From NCBI GenBank assembly GCA_964462125.1, contig CAYWXT010000259.1:1-7972 (forward strand): a DNA stretch of 7,972 bases. Direction: 5' to 3'. The position numbers were made by a program, and so were the translations under genes. This document shows, piece by piece, positions 1 to 5,928 of the stretch. Source of the DNA: JAWLFY01 sp964462125. Its GTDB lineage: Bacteria > Planctomycetota > Planctomycetia > Pirellulales > Pirellulaceae. Position 1 is the stretch's first letter. Each line of letters opens with the position of its first letter. The notes beneath the pieces were generated by a model. It did no database searches. It was not told the DNA's origin and saw only the letters and a list, made by a program, of their open reading frames with translations.

Positions 1-54
1 GCAACTGGGGATTTCTAATTGTCGCAACTGGGGAAATCTAATCGTCGCTAGACA
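1..54. repeat. Two tandem 23-base repeats, possible IS21-family terminal repeats
   Basis: Two copies of a 23-base unit lie head to tail at 1-23 and 24-46, each starting GCAACTGGGG and ending in GTC; they match at 20 of 23 positions. The following bases GCTAGACA end in CA at 53-54, so the complementary strand begins TGTCTAGC. IS21-family elements characteristically have TG...CA ends and multiple short terminal repeats, and this arrangement resembles them. No transposase lies inside the window, so the element body (if any) is to the left, or this is a solo remnant. The orientation cannot be settled here. The repeat is certain; the IS21 assignment is an inference. Confidence 0.4.
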
Positions 55-99
55 CGGCGTCCCCACTGTCACCCTTCCAAGCACAAGAGAGAATCGGAC

Positions 100-1755
100 A
101 TGTTTCTGCCCCTTCGCTGGGCCTACTCTGGCTTCGGCACGTCAGTTCCGCCTCGTTTGCTACACAGAACAACGGCACTCGCGTTTGCTGCGTCCGTAAC
201 ACTTCTTTTTCATGCCGTTGACAAGCAGCCGCTCAGGGCGGCCGAGGACGTCAGGGCGGCCGAGGACGTCAGGGCGGCGGAGGACAATCGTCCGAACATC
301 GTCTTGATCTATACCGACGACCAGGGTTACGGCGACGCGAGTTGCATGAACTCGGAGAGCAAGGTTGAGACGCCGAACCTCGATCGACTCGCGCGGGAAG
401 GCGTGACGTTCACCGACGCCCACAGCAGCGATACGGTTTGCACGCCGTCGCGGTACGGCTTGTTGACTGGGCGGTACAGCTGGCGGACCGAGCTCAAGCG
501 GGGCGTGTTCGGCGCCGAACGGGATTGTTTGATCGACGACGATCGAATGACGCTCGCGTCGCTGCTCGGCGATCACGGCTACGCGACCGCGATGGTCGGC
601 AAGTGGCACCTCGGAATGCAGTTCCCCGGGACGCGAGAGAACCGGGATTGGAGCCAACCGGTTCGCGACATGCCCTTGGACAAAGGCTTCGACTACTTCT
701 GGGGCATCCCCGCTTCGATGAACTATGGCATCTTGGCGTGGTTCGACGGTCGCCATGCTGCCGTACCACCGACCCAATACACCCAAAAGAAACCAAACCA
801 GATTGCGATCGACGATTACCGGATCAAGCCGCCGTATGAATCCACCATGAGCAATCCTGGGGCCACGAATCGCTGGGGCGTGGTGCGTGGGTCGCTCGAG
901 GTGGCGCCCGACTTCGTCGACGCGGAGTGCTTGACGCGGTTCACCGACAAGGCGATCGAGTGGATCGACGATCATGTTGAATCTGAGAGTTCGCAGGAGG
1001 ACCCCTTCTTTCTCTATCTCTCCTACACCTCGCCCCACAAACCGGTGATCCCCATCGAGCCATTTCGGGGACAGAGCGAAGCGGGGGCTTACGGCGACTT
1101 CATGATCGAGACCGACTGGCATATCGGACGGGTGCTTGATGCGCTCGAGCGACAAGACCTGGCCGGCGACACGTTGGTCATCGTGACCAGCGACAACGGA
1201 CCGGAGAATACCTGGAGGAAGCGGGCGGAGAGGTTTGGCCACCAGAGCAACGGGATCTATCGCGAATGCAAACGCTCGATCTACGAGGGAGGGCACCGGG
1301 TTCCGCTGTTGGCCCGTTGGCCCGGCAAGCTCGAAGCAGGCCGTGAGGTCTCCTCGCCGGTATGTCAGACAGATTTGCTGGCGACCGTTGCCGAAATTTT
1401 GGGAACGAATCTTCCCGATACGGCGGGCGAAGACAGTGTCAGTTTTTATGCCAGGATCACGGGCGGAGATCCTGGCGAACGACCGCCGATGATCCACCAC
1501 GGAGCACGGGGCGAATTCGCGGTCCGGAAGGGTCCGTGGAAGTTAGTCCTGGAGGGCAAGCGTCAGCAGCGCGAGTTGTACGATCTGGCGTCCGACCCCG
1601 GCGAGTCAACCGATCTGCTGGAGGACCACCCGGAGATCGCCGAGCGGTTGGAGGAGCAGATCACGCGGATCATCCGCAACGGCCGCACGACGGAAGGACG
1701 ACCGCAATCGAACGACGTCCCCTGGTGGGACGATTTGGTGTGGATGGAGCCTTAA
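100..1755 (+). CDS. Secreted sulfatase (formylglycine-dependent, arylsulfatase A-like)
   Basis: This enzyme should hydrolyse sulfate esters, probably of sulfated polysaccharides, in the periplasm or outside the cell. The N-terminus has a signal peptide: basic residues to about 23, a hydrophobic core at about 26-40, then an Ala-rich cleavage region. The sulfatase core starts at RPNIVLIYTDDQG, with metal-binding Asp73 and Asp74. The signature C-T-P-S-R (residues 114-118) supplies Cys114, which is converted to formylglycine in this family. Further expected active-site residues are visible: Lys168 and His170 in GKWHLG, His313 and Lys314 in SPHKP, and Asp365-Asn366 in TSDNGPE. The C-terminal subdomain motif KGPWKLV is present. 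The length of 551 residues is normal and the protein looks intact. The ATG at 100 has only a weak purine-rich site (AAGAGAGAA) upstream. The natural substrate cannot be read from the sequence. No carbohydrate-degradation partner is adjacent except possibly the large exported protein downstream. Confidence 0.95.
   Translation: MFLPLRWAYSGFGTSVPPRLLHRTTALAFAASVTLLFHAVDKQPLRAAEDVRAAEDVRAAEDNRPNIVLIYTDDQGYGDASCMNSESKVETPNLDRLAREGVTFTDAHSSDTVCTPSRYGLLTGRYSWRTELKRGVFGAERDCLIDDDRMTLASLLGDHGYATAMVGKWHLGMQFPGTRENRDWSQPVRDMPLDKGFDYFWGIPASMNYGILAWFDGRHAAVPPTQYTQKKPNQIAIDDYRIKPPYESTMSNPGATNRWGVVRGSLEVAPDFVDAECLTRFTDKAIEWIDDHVESESSQEDPFFLYLSYTSPHKPVIPIEPFRGQSEAGAYGDFMIETDWHIGRVLDALERQDLAGDTLVIVTSDNGPENTWRKRAERFGHQSNGIYRECKRSIYEGGHRVPLLARWPGKLEAGREVSSPVCQTDLLATVAEILGTNLPDTAGEDSVSFYARITGGDPGERPPMIHHGARGEFAVRKGPWKLVLEGKRQQRELYDLASDPGESTDLLEDHPEIAERLEEQITRIIRNGRTTEGRPQSNDVPWWDDLVWMEP
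235..285 (+). repeat. In-frame 18-base minisatellite at the sulfatase signal-peptide cleavage region
   Basis: The unit AGGGCGGCCGAGGACGTC occurs identically at 235-252 and 253-270, and a 15-base partial copy with one mismatch follows at 271-285. Because the unit is 18 bases, it adds six residues (RAAEDV) per copy without breaking the frame. It sits exactly between the hydrophobic core of the signal peptide and the start of the sulfatase fold (NRPNIVLI). Each copy supplies another Ala-Ala site that signal peptidase might use. Copy number could vary by slippage between strains. Confidence 0.9.
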
Positions 1756-1785
1756 AAGCTCGCTGGTCACCCTCCCGCACGATCC

Positions 1786-2076
1786 TTACAGTCGCCCGTC
1801 CTGTTCGAGCATCTCTTTGTATTGATCCCGTTCGCGTCGGGTCGCTTCGAGATCGAAGATCAGGTACTTCATGTCGAGGCGGAGCTGGGAGAGGGCTTCT
1901 TGGACCAGGTTCAGGATCCGGCGGCGACGGGTACTGCATTCGACGACGCGGGCCAGGGCCGGGGCGACGGCATCGCGATAGCGGGGCGGCAGGGCGTCGA
2001 TCGCTTTGGCCATCTCTTGCAGTTCGATCGGGGTCTCATCGTTGAGCTTGGCGGAAGTGCCGACGATCTTGGTCAT
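1786..2076 (-). CDS. Small charged helical protein of unknown function
   Basis: A 96-residue protein starting MTKIVGTSAKLNDETPIELQ. It has no signal peptide or membrane segment and is rich in Arg, Glu and Leu. Predicted by eye it is nearly all alpha-helix: one helical stretch at about 18-50 with the turn ALPPRYRD, and a longer one from about 54 to the end with heptad-like Leu/Ile spacing suggesting a coiled coil. The ATG at 2076 is preferred because a GGAG lies 9 bases upstream on this strand; an ATG at 2112 (108 residues) has no such site, and the frame stays open to 2196. It is convergent with the sulfatase (30 bases between stop codons) and divergent from the large exported protein. I do not recognise a named family. 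The internally consistent composition makes a real gene more likely than a chance frame. Confidence 0.7.
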   Translation of the reverse strand: MTKIVGTSAKLNDETPIELQEMAKAIDALPPRYRDAVAPALARVVECSTRRRRILNLVQEALSQLRLDMKYLIFDLEATRRERDQYKEMLEQDGRL

Positions 2077-2116
2077 GCGTGGTCGCTCCGGGAAGGTGCG
2101 GGTGGTGGTCATCGGT

Positions 2117-2137
2117 GATGCATGCCATGCGATGCAT
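2117..2137. repeat. Direct repeat of GATGCAT in the divergent intergenic region
   Basis: GATGCAT occurs at 2117-2123 and again at 2131-2137, 14 bases apart start to start; each copy contains the palindrome ATGCAT. It lies 41 bases upstream of the minus-strand gene start. It could be an operator for that gene but may be chance. Apart from this and a weak promoter candidate, I see nothing else definite in the 266-base region 2077-2342. Confidence 0.3.
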
Positions 2138-2267
2138 TCGCGGTGCCGCCTCCCTGCGACGGTGCTTCGTCCGCAACCCGAAATCCTTTTAGGCAAACAA
2201 CTTGCAGCTATTTATGTGGTTTGGAGTCGCGAATCGGGGCGTTGTCATTTCGCAACGCAATTTCGAC

Positions 2268-2297
2268 TTGGCACGGCCGCTTAAATCTTGCTATGGA
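2268..2297 (+). promoter_or_regulatory. Weak candidate promoter for the large exported protein
   Basis: TTGGCA (2268-2273) matches the -35 consensus at 5 of 6 positions, and TATGGA (2292-2297) follows after 18 bases as a poor -10. It lies 45 bases before the ATG at 2343. A 6-base inverted repeat, CTTAAA (2280-2285) with TTTAAG (2303-2308), overlaps it and could be a protein-binding site. If real, it excludes the longer reading of the gene from the TTG at 2202. Confidence 0.2.
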
Positions 2298-2342
2298 AAG
2301 GCTTTAAGTTCGGCCGCACCGATCGCATCGCGGTGGTGCGAA

Positions 2343-5246
2343 ATGTCAACGCCACGTTGCCCCGGCACCGCCGATTCTTTCCAGCCGCCACGTCTCGGTC
2401 AACGATCCATGACGCTTCCGGAAGTCACCAACGGCGAATTGGCGTCGGCTGTGCCGTCTCGGCAAAGCTTGCGTCGTCTTGCAGCACGGTCGCCCTCGGT
2501 GTTGCCGCGAGCGGAGAGGCTGGGACGAGACTGTTTGCGGGTGTTGCTGTCTCTGGTGATCGCGTGGTGTGTGGTCGGTTCGGCGTGTTTCGCGCAGCTG
2601 TATGACAGCTTGGACGCGTATCCACCTCGTTGGTTCCTCGCTGAGTCCGACTGCAACGCCCGGGTCACCTCACACACGAACCGGTCCGCCGGCGGGATCG
2701 ATGGACGCGGATGCGAATCGATCACCTTTGCCGCGGGGCAAGGGGGCACGGAGGTACTATTGGTCTATCCGATCGAGCCGGTCCGGCCGCTGGACGATTT
2801 AACCACGAACGTCGCCGTGATGTCGGCTCGCCGTGGGACGCGGGTCGGATTGCGGGTTCGGTTTCCTTATCTGGAGTCCGCCGAAACGGGGCGTCCGGTC
2901 TCCGTGATCGTCTACGGGGACAGCTACAATCGCACGGGCGAGTTCCGTTCGCTGGAGGTCGAGAAGATCGAGCGTCCCTTGGCGATGAAGAAGGTCGCGT
3001 TGAAGAAGGAGCATGGCGTCGCCGCGGATCTGTCGGAGCCCTATGTCGATGCGGTGATTCTCAATGCGTACAGCGGGCCGGGAAGGACGTCCTTAAGGAT
3101 CGACGAGCTTCGCATCGACGGGATGCTGGAGCTGGGACGTCGAGGCGTTCAACGGCCCCGACGAGCGGATGAAGAATACGCGGGGAGGAATCGTGAGATC
3201 ACCCAGGATCGTTCGGGGGCACGCCGTTCCGGGGAGAGACGCTCGGGGTCGGGGCGAGCACGGGCTTTTCCGGTGGGGCGAGTCACGCGGATGTTGCAAC
3301 ACAATGGCGAGCCGCTGGAGTGGGTACGGACACTTGGTTTTGATGCGGTGTTGTTGTCGCGGCCTCCCGACGCGGCGATTCTGCGGGAGGCGATCCGAGC
3401 CCAGGTGAAATTGTATGCGCCGCCTCCGTCGGCTCCCGATCCGGAGATCGAGGCGTTGCTTGAACCGGTCGCGGGCTGGTATCTCGGTACGGGAACGGCA
3501 CTCGACCGCGACGGCGTCGAGCCGATTGCCCGCCGCTCCGCCCAGCTGCGACGCTGGCCGGTTCGTTGGCAGCGTCCTTTGGTTGGATCACCGGTGGAAG
3601 CTTACCGCGAACACACCCGCAGCCTCGACGCGGTGATCGATCATCTGCCGCCGCGGAACCGCGGGCTTTCGGGGGAGGAGGAGATTCACGAACTGCTTCG
3701 CACCGCCAAGCGGCTTCCCGAGGGTGTGCAGCATGCGTTGGGGGTCGCCAGCATGCCTGCTGAAGCGCTGCTCCGGCAGACCAACGCGATCGCCGATCAG
3801 ATCGGCGCGTCGTCGCTGACCCGGTTCCGCTGGCATTCGATGTGGGCCACGACATTGAGGTCGCTGGAAACGACTCCCGCAGCGATCCTCTTTCGCTCGA
3901 CCCGGTCACTGACGGCGGCCACGCCGTTGGAGGCTCAACGGGGGATGGCGATGAGTTACACCAATCGGATGATTGCGGCGATCGAGCCTTGGGTCGCTGG
4001 GGCGACACAGGCGACGCCGCCAAGCCTGACCGGGGCCGACTACCGCTGTGGGCGATTGCGTTCCGGTGGCGCCGATCTGTTGGTCCTGACCAGCGCCACC
4101 TCGCGGGGCTCGGAGGTCTTGGCCGGCGACGGGCAGGCATTGGAGTTGCAGCTCTCCCCCCGGGAGTCTTCAAAGACGTTTTGGCGGCTGACCGATTTTT
4201 CCGCCGAGAGGCTATTGCCGGAGACCGACGAGCGGGGCAGCCGCATCCAGATTGTCTCCCCTGACGTCGTTGAACTGGTGTTGATGAGCGACGACCCATC
4301 GGTCGGCGGCCGGGCGGGGAGTCAAACTGGCCGCTTCGCGCGGCAAGCCGCCTTGGATCGCTGGCAACTCACCGGCGAATCGGTGGCCGAGACCCAAGCG
4401 GAGTGGACGTTGGCGGCGGCGGCTGGATTGGCCACCGATCGCTCCTCGGTCGATCTGTCCCAGGTTGCCCAGCGAACGTTCCGTGAGGCCGAACCGCTGT
4501 TCCGATCAGGTGATTTCGGGGCGAGCCTGCGGATGGCCCGCCGAGCCGATGCTTGGGGTTTGCGGAGCCGCTGGCGATTGGCGGAGCAGTTGATGCCGGA
4601 TTGGCCTCATCCCACCAGTGTCCCACCGATGGATTGCGGTGCGGCGGAGATCCAAATCAGTTGGTTTCCGCTGATGGACGATCGCGGTTGGGGCAGGAAC
4701 CGCCTGACCGCCGGTGCTCTGGAGGATCCTGAGGATCTGCAAGACGGGCGCTGGGAGATCGGAAAGCGTCTGGTCGACCGGGCCGACAGTCACACCAGTA
4801 TCACGCAGCGGGGTGCGTTCAGCGGCCGCGGGGCGCTGCAGGCCCGCGTCGTCGCCCTGACCGACGATGGGTTGCCCGGAGGCTACGAGGGGACCGCGAT
4901 CCAAGTCCGCAGCCCCGGGGTCCGCGTCCCCCGTGGGGCAGCGGTGCGGATCGACGCGATGGTTCGCACCGTCGGATTCGGACAACCGCACCAAGGGCTT
5001 TTGGTCTACGACACGGTCGGCGGCCAAGAATCAGGCGTTCTGGTCCGCGGCCGTGCGACCTGGACCCCGGTGCGGCTGTACCGGCAAACGCTCGATGACG
5101 CCCCGCTGCACGTGATGTTTGAGCTGATCGGCGGCGGGGAAGCGACGATCGACGAGGTTCAATTGCGGGTCTGGGAACCAGACAATGCTCCTTCCCCGAC
5201 GCTGCGTTCCATCGAACCGATCAACGCAGATCGACCCACCGAGTGA
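2343..5246 (+). CDS. Very large exported protein with beta-sandwich, possible barrel and C-terminal carbohydrate-binding-like region
   Basis: About 967 residues from the ATG at 2343; the frame is open back to a TTG at 2202, and an ATG at 2409 or GTG at 2499 are alternatives. The hydrophobic stretch at about 66-83 followed by ACFA-QLYDS reads as a signal peptide with cleavage after residue 84. The unusually long charged N-region would shrink to a normal length if the GTG at 2499 is the start. By eye, regions are: a beta-rich part (about 90-265), a basic linker, an alternating strand/helix part that may be a glycosidase-like barrel (about 308-555), a beta-rich part (560-660), helices (670-750), and a beta-rich C-terminus (785-955) ending ATIDEVQLRVWEP, as in CBM4/9-type galactose-binding-like folds. 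No catalytic residues can be named with confidence. It is probably periplasmic or extracellular and may act on or bind polysaccharide. Function is otherwise unknown. Confidence 0.8.
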   Translation: MSTPRCPGTADSFQPPRLGQRSMTLPEVTNGELASAVPSRQSLRRLAARSPSVLPRAERLGRDCLRVLLSLVIAWCVVGSACFAQLYDSLDAYPPRWFLAESDCNARVTSHTNRSAGGIDGRGCESITFAAGQGGTEVLLVYPIEPVRPLDDLTTNVAVMSARRGTRVGLRVRFPYLESAETGRPVSVIVYGDSYNRTGEFRSLEVEKIERPLAMKKVALKKEHGVAADLSEPYVDAVILNAYSGPGRTSLRIDELRIDGMLELGRRGVQRPRRADEEYAGRNREITQDRSGARRSGERRSGSGRARAFPVGRVTRMLQHNGEPLEWVRTLGFDAVLLSRPPDAAILREAIRAQVKLYAPPPSAPDPEIEALLEPVAGWYLGTGTALDRDGVEPIARRSAQLRRWPVRWQRPLVGSPVEAYREHTRSLDAVIDHLPPRNRGLSGEEEIHELLRTAKRLPEGVQHALGVASMPAEALLRQTNAIADQIGASSLTRFRWHSMWATTLRSLETTPAAILFRSTRSLTAATPLEAQRGMAMSYTNRMIAAIEPWVAGATQATPPSLTGADYRCGRLRSGGADLLVLTSATSRGSEVLAGDGQALELQLSPRESSKTFWRLTDFSAERLLPETDERGSRIQIVSPDVVELVLMSDDPSVGGRAGSQTGRFARQAALDRWQLTGESVAETQAEWTLAAAAGLATDRSSVDLSQVAQRTFREAEPLFRSGDFGASLRMARRADAWGLRSRWRLAEQLMPDWPHPTSVPPMDCGAAEIQISWFPLMDDRGWGRNRLTAGALEDPEDLQDGRWEIGKRLVDRADSHTSITQRGAFSGRGALQARVVALTDDGLPGGYEGTAIQVRSPGVRVPRGAAVRIDAMVRTVGFGQPHQGLLVYDTVGGQESGVLVRGRATWTPVRLYRQTLDDAPLHVMFELIGGGEATIDEVQLRVWEPDNAPSPTLRSIEPINADRPTE

Positions 5247-5248
5247 TC

Positions 5249-5289
5249 GGGAGAGGGTCCTCCCCGGCGGCCCGCTCGACGACCGGGGA
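5249..5289 (+). terminator. Two overlapping hairpins just after the large gene, without a T-tract
   Basis: GGGAG (5249-5253) pairs with CTCCC (5260-5264). As an alternative, TCCCCGG (5261-5267) pairs with CCGGGGA (5283-5289), a 7-bp GC-rich stem with a 15-base loop. They begin three bases after the stop codon. With no following T-run this is not a canonical intrinsic terminator; it may stabilise the 3' end of the transcript or be incidental. Confidence 0.3.
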
Positions 5290-5376
5290 AGGCCAGCGTA
5301 GGTTTGGGTCAGAGGATCCCTCCTTTCCAGCGAGCTCCTAGAAAACTGCCCCCGCTCCCTGTCCCTCCCCGAACTC

Positions 5377-5390
5377 AAACGAGGACGTTT
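5377..5390 (+). promoter_or_regulatory. Ribosome binding site held in a small hairpin loop
   Basis: AAACG (5377-5381) and CGTTT (5386-5390) are complementary and flank AGGA (5382-5385), which is 9 bases before the ATG at 5395. The AGGA supports that start codon. A 5-bp stem with a 4-base loop would present the site in the loop, which might affect initiation modestly. The pairing is short and could be chance. Confidence 0.4.
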
Positions 5391-5394
5391 TTGC

Positions 5395-5601
5395 ATGCAA
5401 CAGGTCAAGGTATTCAAAACGGTCGACAGCGAATTGCCCGACATGGAAAAAGAGATCAACCGCTGGCTCCGCAAGTCGGGCGCACGGGTCTTGTCGATCA
5501 CCGGCAACATCGCTGGCCAGCCCGGCGCCGGCAGCGGGGCGTTGAACTCGTTCGGGGCCAGCGACGTGCTGGTGATCGTGCTCTACGAAATCGATACATG
5601 A
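5395..5601 (+). CDS. Small Cse60-like protein of unknown function (68 aa)
   Basis: A 68-residue protein with no signal peptide. The pattern is a strand (QVKVFKTV), an amphipathic helix (ELPDMEKEINRWLRKSG), a second strand (ARVLSITGNI), a Gly/Ala/Ser-rich loop at about 40-53, and a final strand (DVLVIVLYEID). This beta-alpha-beta-beta layout, with the opening VKVF and the closing hydrophobic strand, resembles the small sporulation-associated Cse60 family of Firmicutes. That resemblance is from memory and moderate at best. Planctomycetes do not sporulate, so the role would be different. The start is supported by an AGGA site 9 bases upstream. It is 148 bases from the large gene and is followed by the promoter of the leader region, so it is probably its own short transcript. 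Confidence 0.75.
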   Translation: MQQVKVFKTVDSELPDMEKEINRWLRKSGARVLSITGNIAGQPGAGSGALNSFGASDVLVIVLYEIDT

Positions 5602-5613
5602 GGATCTTTTCCC

Positions 5614-5642
5614 TTGTCCCGCCCTGGCCGGGCAAGGATAAT
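5614..5642 (+). promoter_or_regulatory. Sigma70-type promoter for the sufU leader RNA
   Basis: TTGTCC (5614-5619) matches the -35 consensus at 4 of 6 positions and GATAAT (5637-5642) matches the -10 at 5 of 6, separated by exactly 17 bases. Transcription would start near 5649-5650. The spacer overlaps a hairpin: CCTTG (5612-5616) and CCCG (5618-5621) pair with CGGG (5629-5632) and CAAGG (5633-5637), which might instead serve as the 3' end structure of the 68-residue gene or as an operator. Nothing else in 5602-6080 scores as well. Confidence 0.45.
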
Positions 5643-5743
5643 GGGAGCATCGGGTCGCGGTAACGCGCCGCGATAGACACTTCCGTACGTTCGCTGGCCC
5701 TTTCTGTTGGCAACCGGGCACGGCGGCGTCGAACCAGGTTTTT

Positions 5744-5757
5744 GAAAGGAGGTGATC
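5744..5757 (+). promoter_or_regulatory. Extreme Shine-Dalgarno: 14-base complement of the consensus 16S rRNA tail
   Basis: GAAAGGAGGTGATC is perfectly complementary to the consensus bacterial 16S 3' end (GATCACCTCCTTTC). Its AGGAGG core is 7 bases from the GTG at 5760, the ideal distance. No other gene in the window has more than a 4-7 base purine-rich site, so this is a strong outlier. It directly marks the micro-ORF as translated, or as a ribosome-binding or ribosome-holding element. Confidence 0.85.
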
Positions 5758-5759
5758 AA

Positions 5760-5801
5760 GTGGAATATTGCTGTCTTGGCCAACGGGGTGGTAACCCGTA
5801 G
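5760..5801 (+). CDS. 13-residue micropeptide with adjacent Cys codons, candidate leader peptide
   Basis: The frame reads GTG-GAA-TAT-TGC-TGT-CTT-GGC-CAA-CGG-GGT-GGT-AAC-CCG-TAG, giving V(M)EYCCLGQRGGNP. It is placed at ideal distance from an exceptionally strong ribosome binding site, the main evidence that it is translated. Two tandem Cys codons early in a short peptide, upstream of genes for a cysteine desulfurase system, fit the plan of a leader-peptide attenuator sensing charged tRNA-Cys. ACGGG (5783-5787) and CCCGT (5795-5799) form a hairpin in the second half of the frame, and the stop codon overlaps a segment (5798-5802) that pairs downstream, so ribosome position would alter folding. 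Alternatives are an independent functional micropeptide or only a ribosome-loading site. A 40-codon frame from a GTG at 5752 overlaps but its start lies inside the Shine-Dalgarno. Confidence 0.55.
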   Translation: MEYCCLGQRGGNP

Positions 5802-5863
5802 CAAAAGTCGGCGGGCTGTTGCTCCGGCACGGCTACCCCACTCGCGATCATCTCAGTGGTCGA

Positions 5864-5901
5864 GTTTGGCGTGACAGGATCTTCTGTCACCGACGCCAAA
5901 C
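5864..5901 (+). other. Long imperfect hairpin in the leader
   Basis: GTTTGGC (5864-5870) and GTGACAG (5871-5877) pair with CTGTCAC (5884-5890) and GCCAAAC (5895-5901), giving 14 pairs, a 6-base loop GATCTT and a 4-base bulge CGAC. No T-tract follows, so it is not an intrinsic terminator. A further stem CGCGG/CCGCG (5901-5905 with 5916-5920) abuts it. Confidence 0.7.
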
Positions 5902-5928
5902 GCGGCTTGAGCGAACCGCGAGAACTTT

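Noticed and set aside
160..1500. 446-codon minus-strand frame opposite the sulfatase
   Set aside because: It is a shadow of the high-GC coding frame; the plus strand has a complete sulfatase with all catalytic residues.
2268..2292. Sigma54 promoter (TTGGCACG with downstream TTGC)
   Set aside because: The -24 element looks good but the TTGC is 12 bases away instead of about 4, so the two elements do not have sigma54 spacing.
2202..2342. Longer start (TTG at 2202) for the large exported protein
   Set aside because: TTG start without a ribosome site, no resemblance to a signal peptide, and it overlaps the AT-rich promoter-like segment; the signal peptide is much further downstream.
3283..4299. 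338-codon minus-strand frame opposite the large exported protein
   Set aside because: Low-complexity Arg/Pro/Ser-rich translation typical of an antisense shadow in GC-rich DNA.
5744..5830. Antisense fragment of a 16S rRNA gene
   Set aside because: Complementarity stops after 14 bases; only scattered short strings such as GTAGC resemble 16S beyond it.
5752..5874. 40-codon frame starting at a GTG within the leader
   Set aside because: Its start codon lies inside the Shine-Dalgarno itself, leaving no spacing for initiation; the GTG at 5760 is correctly placed.
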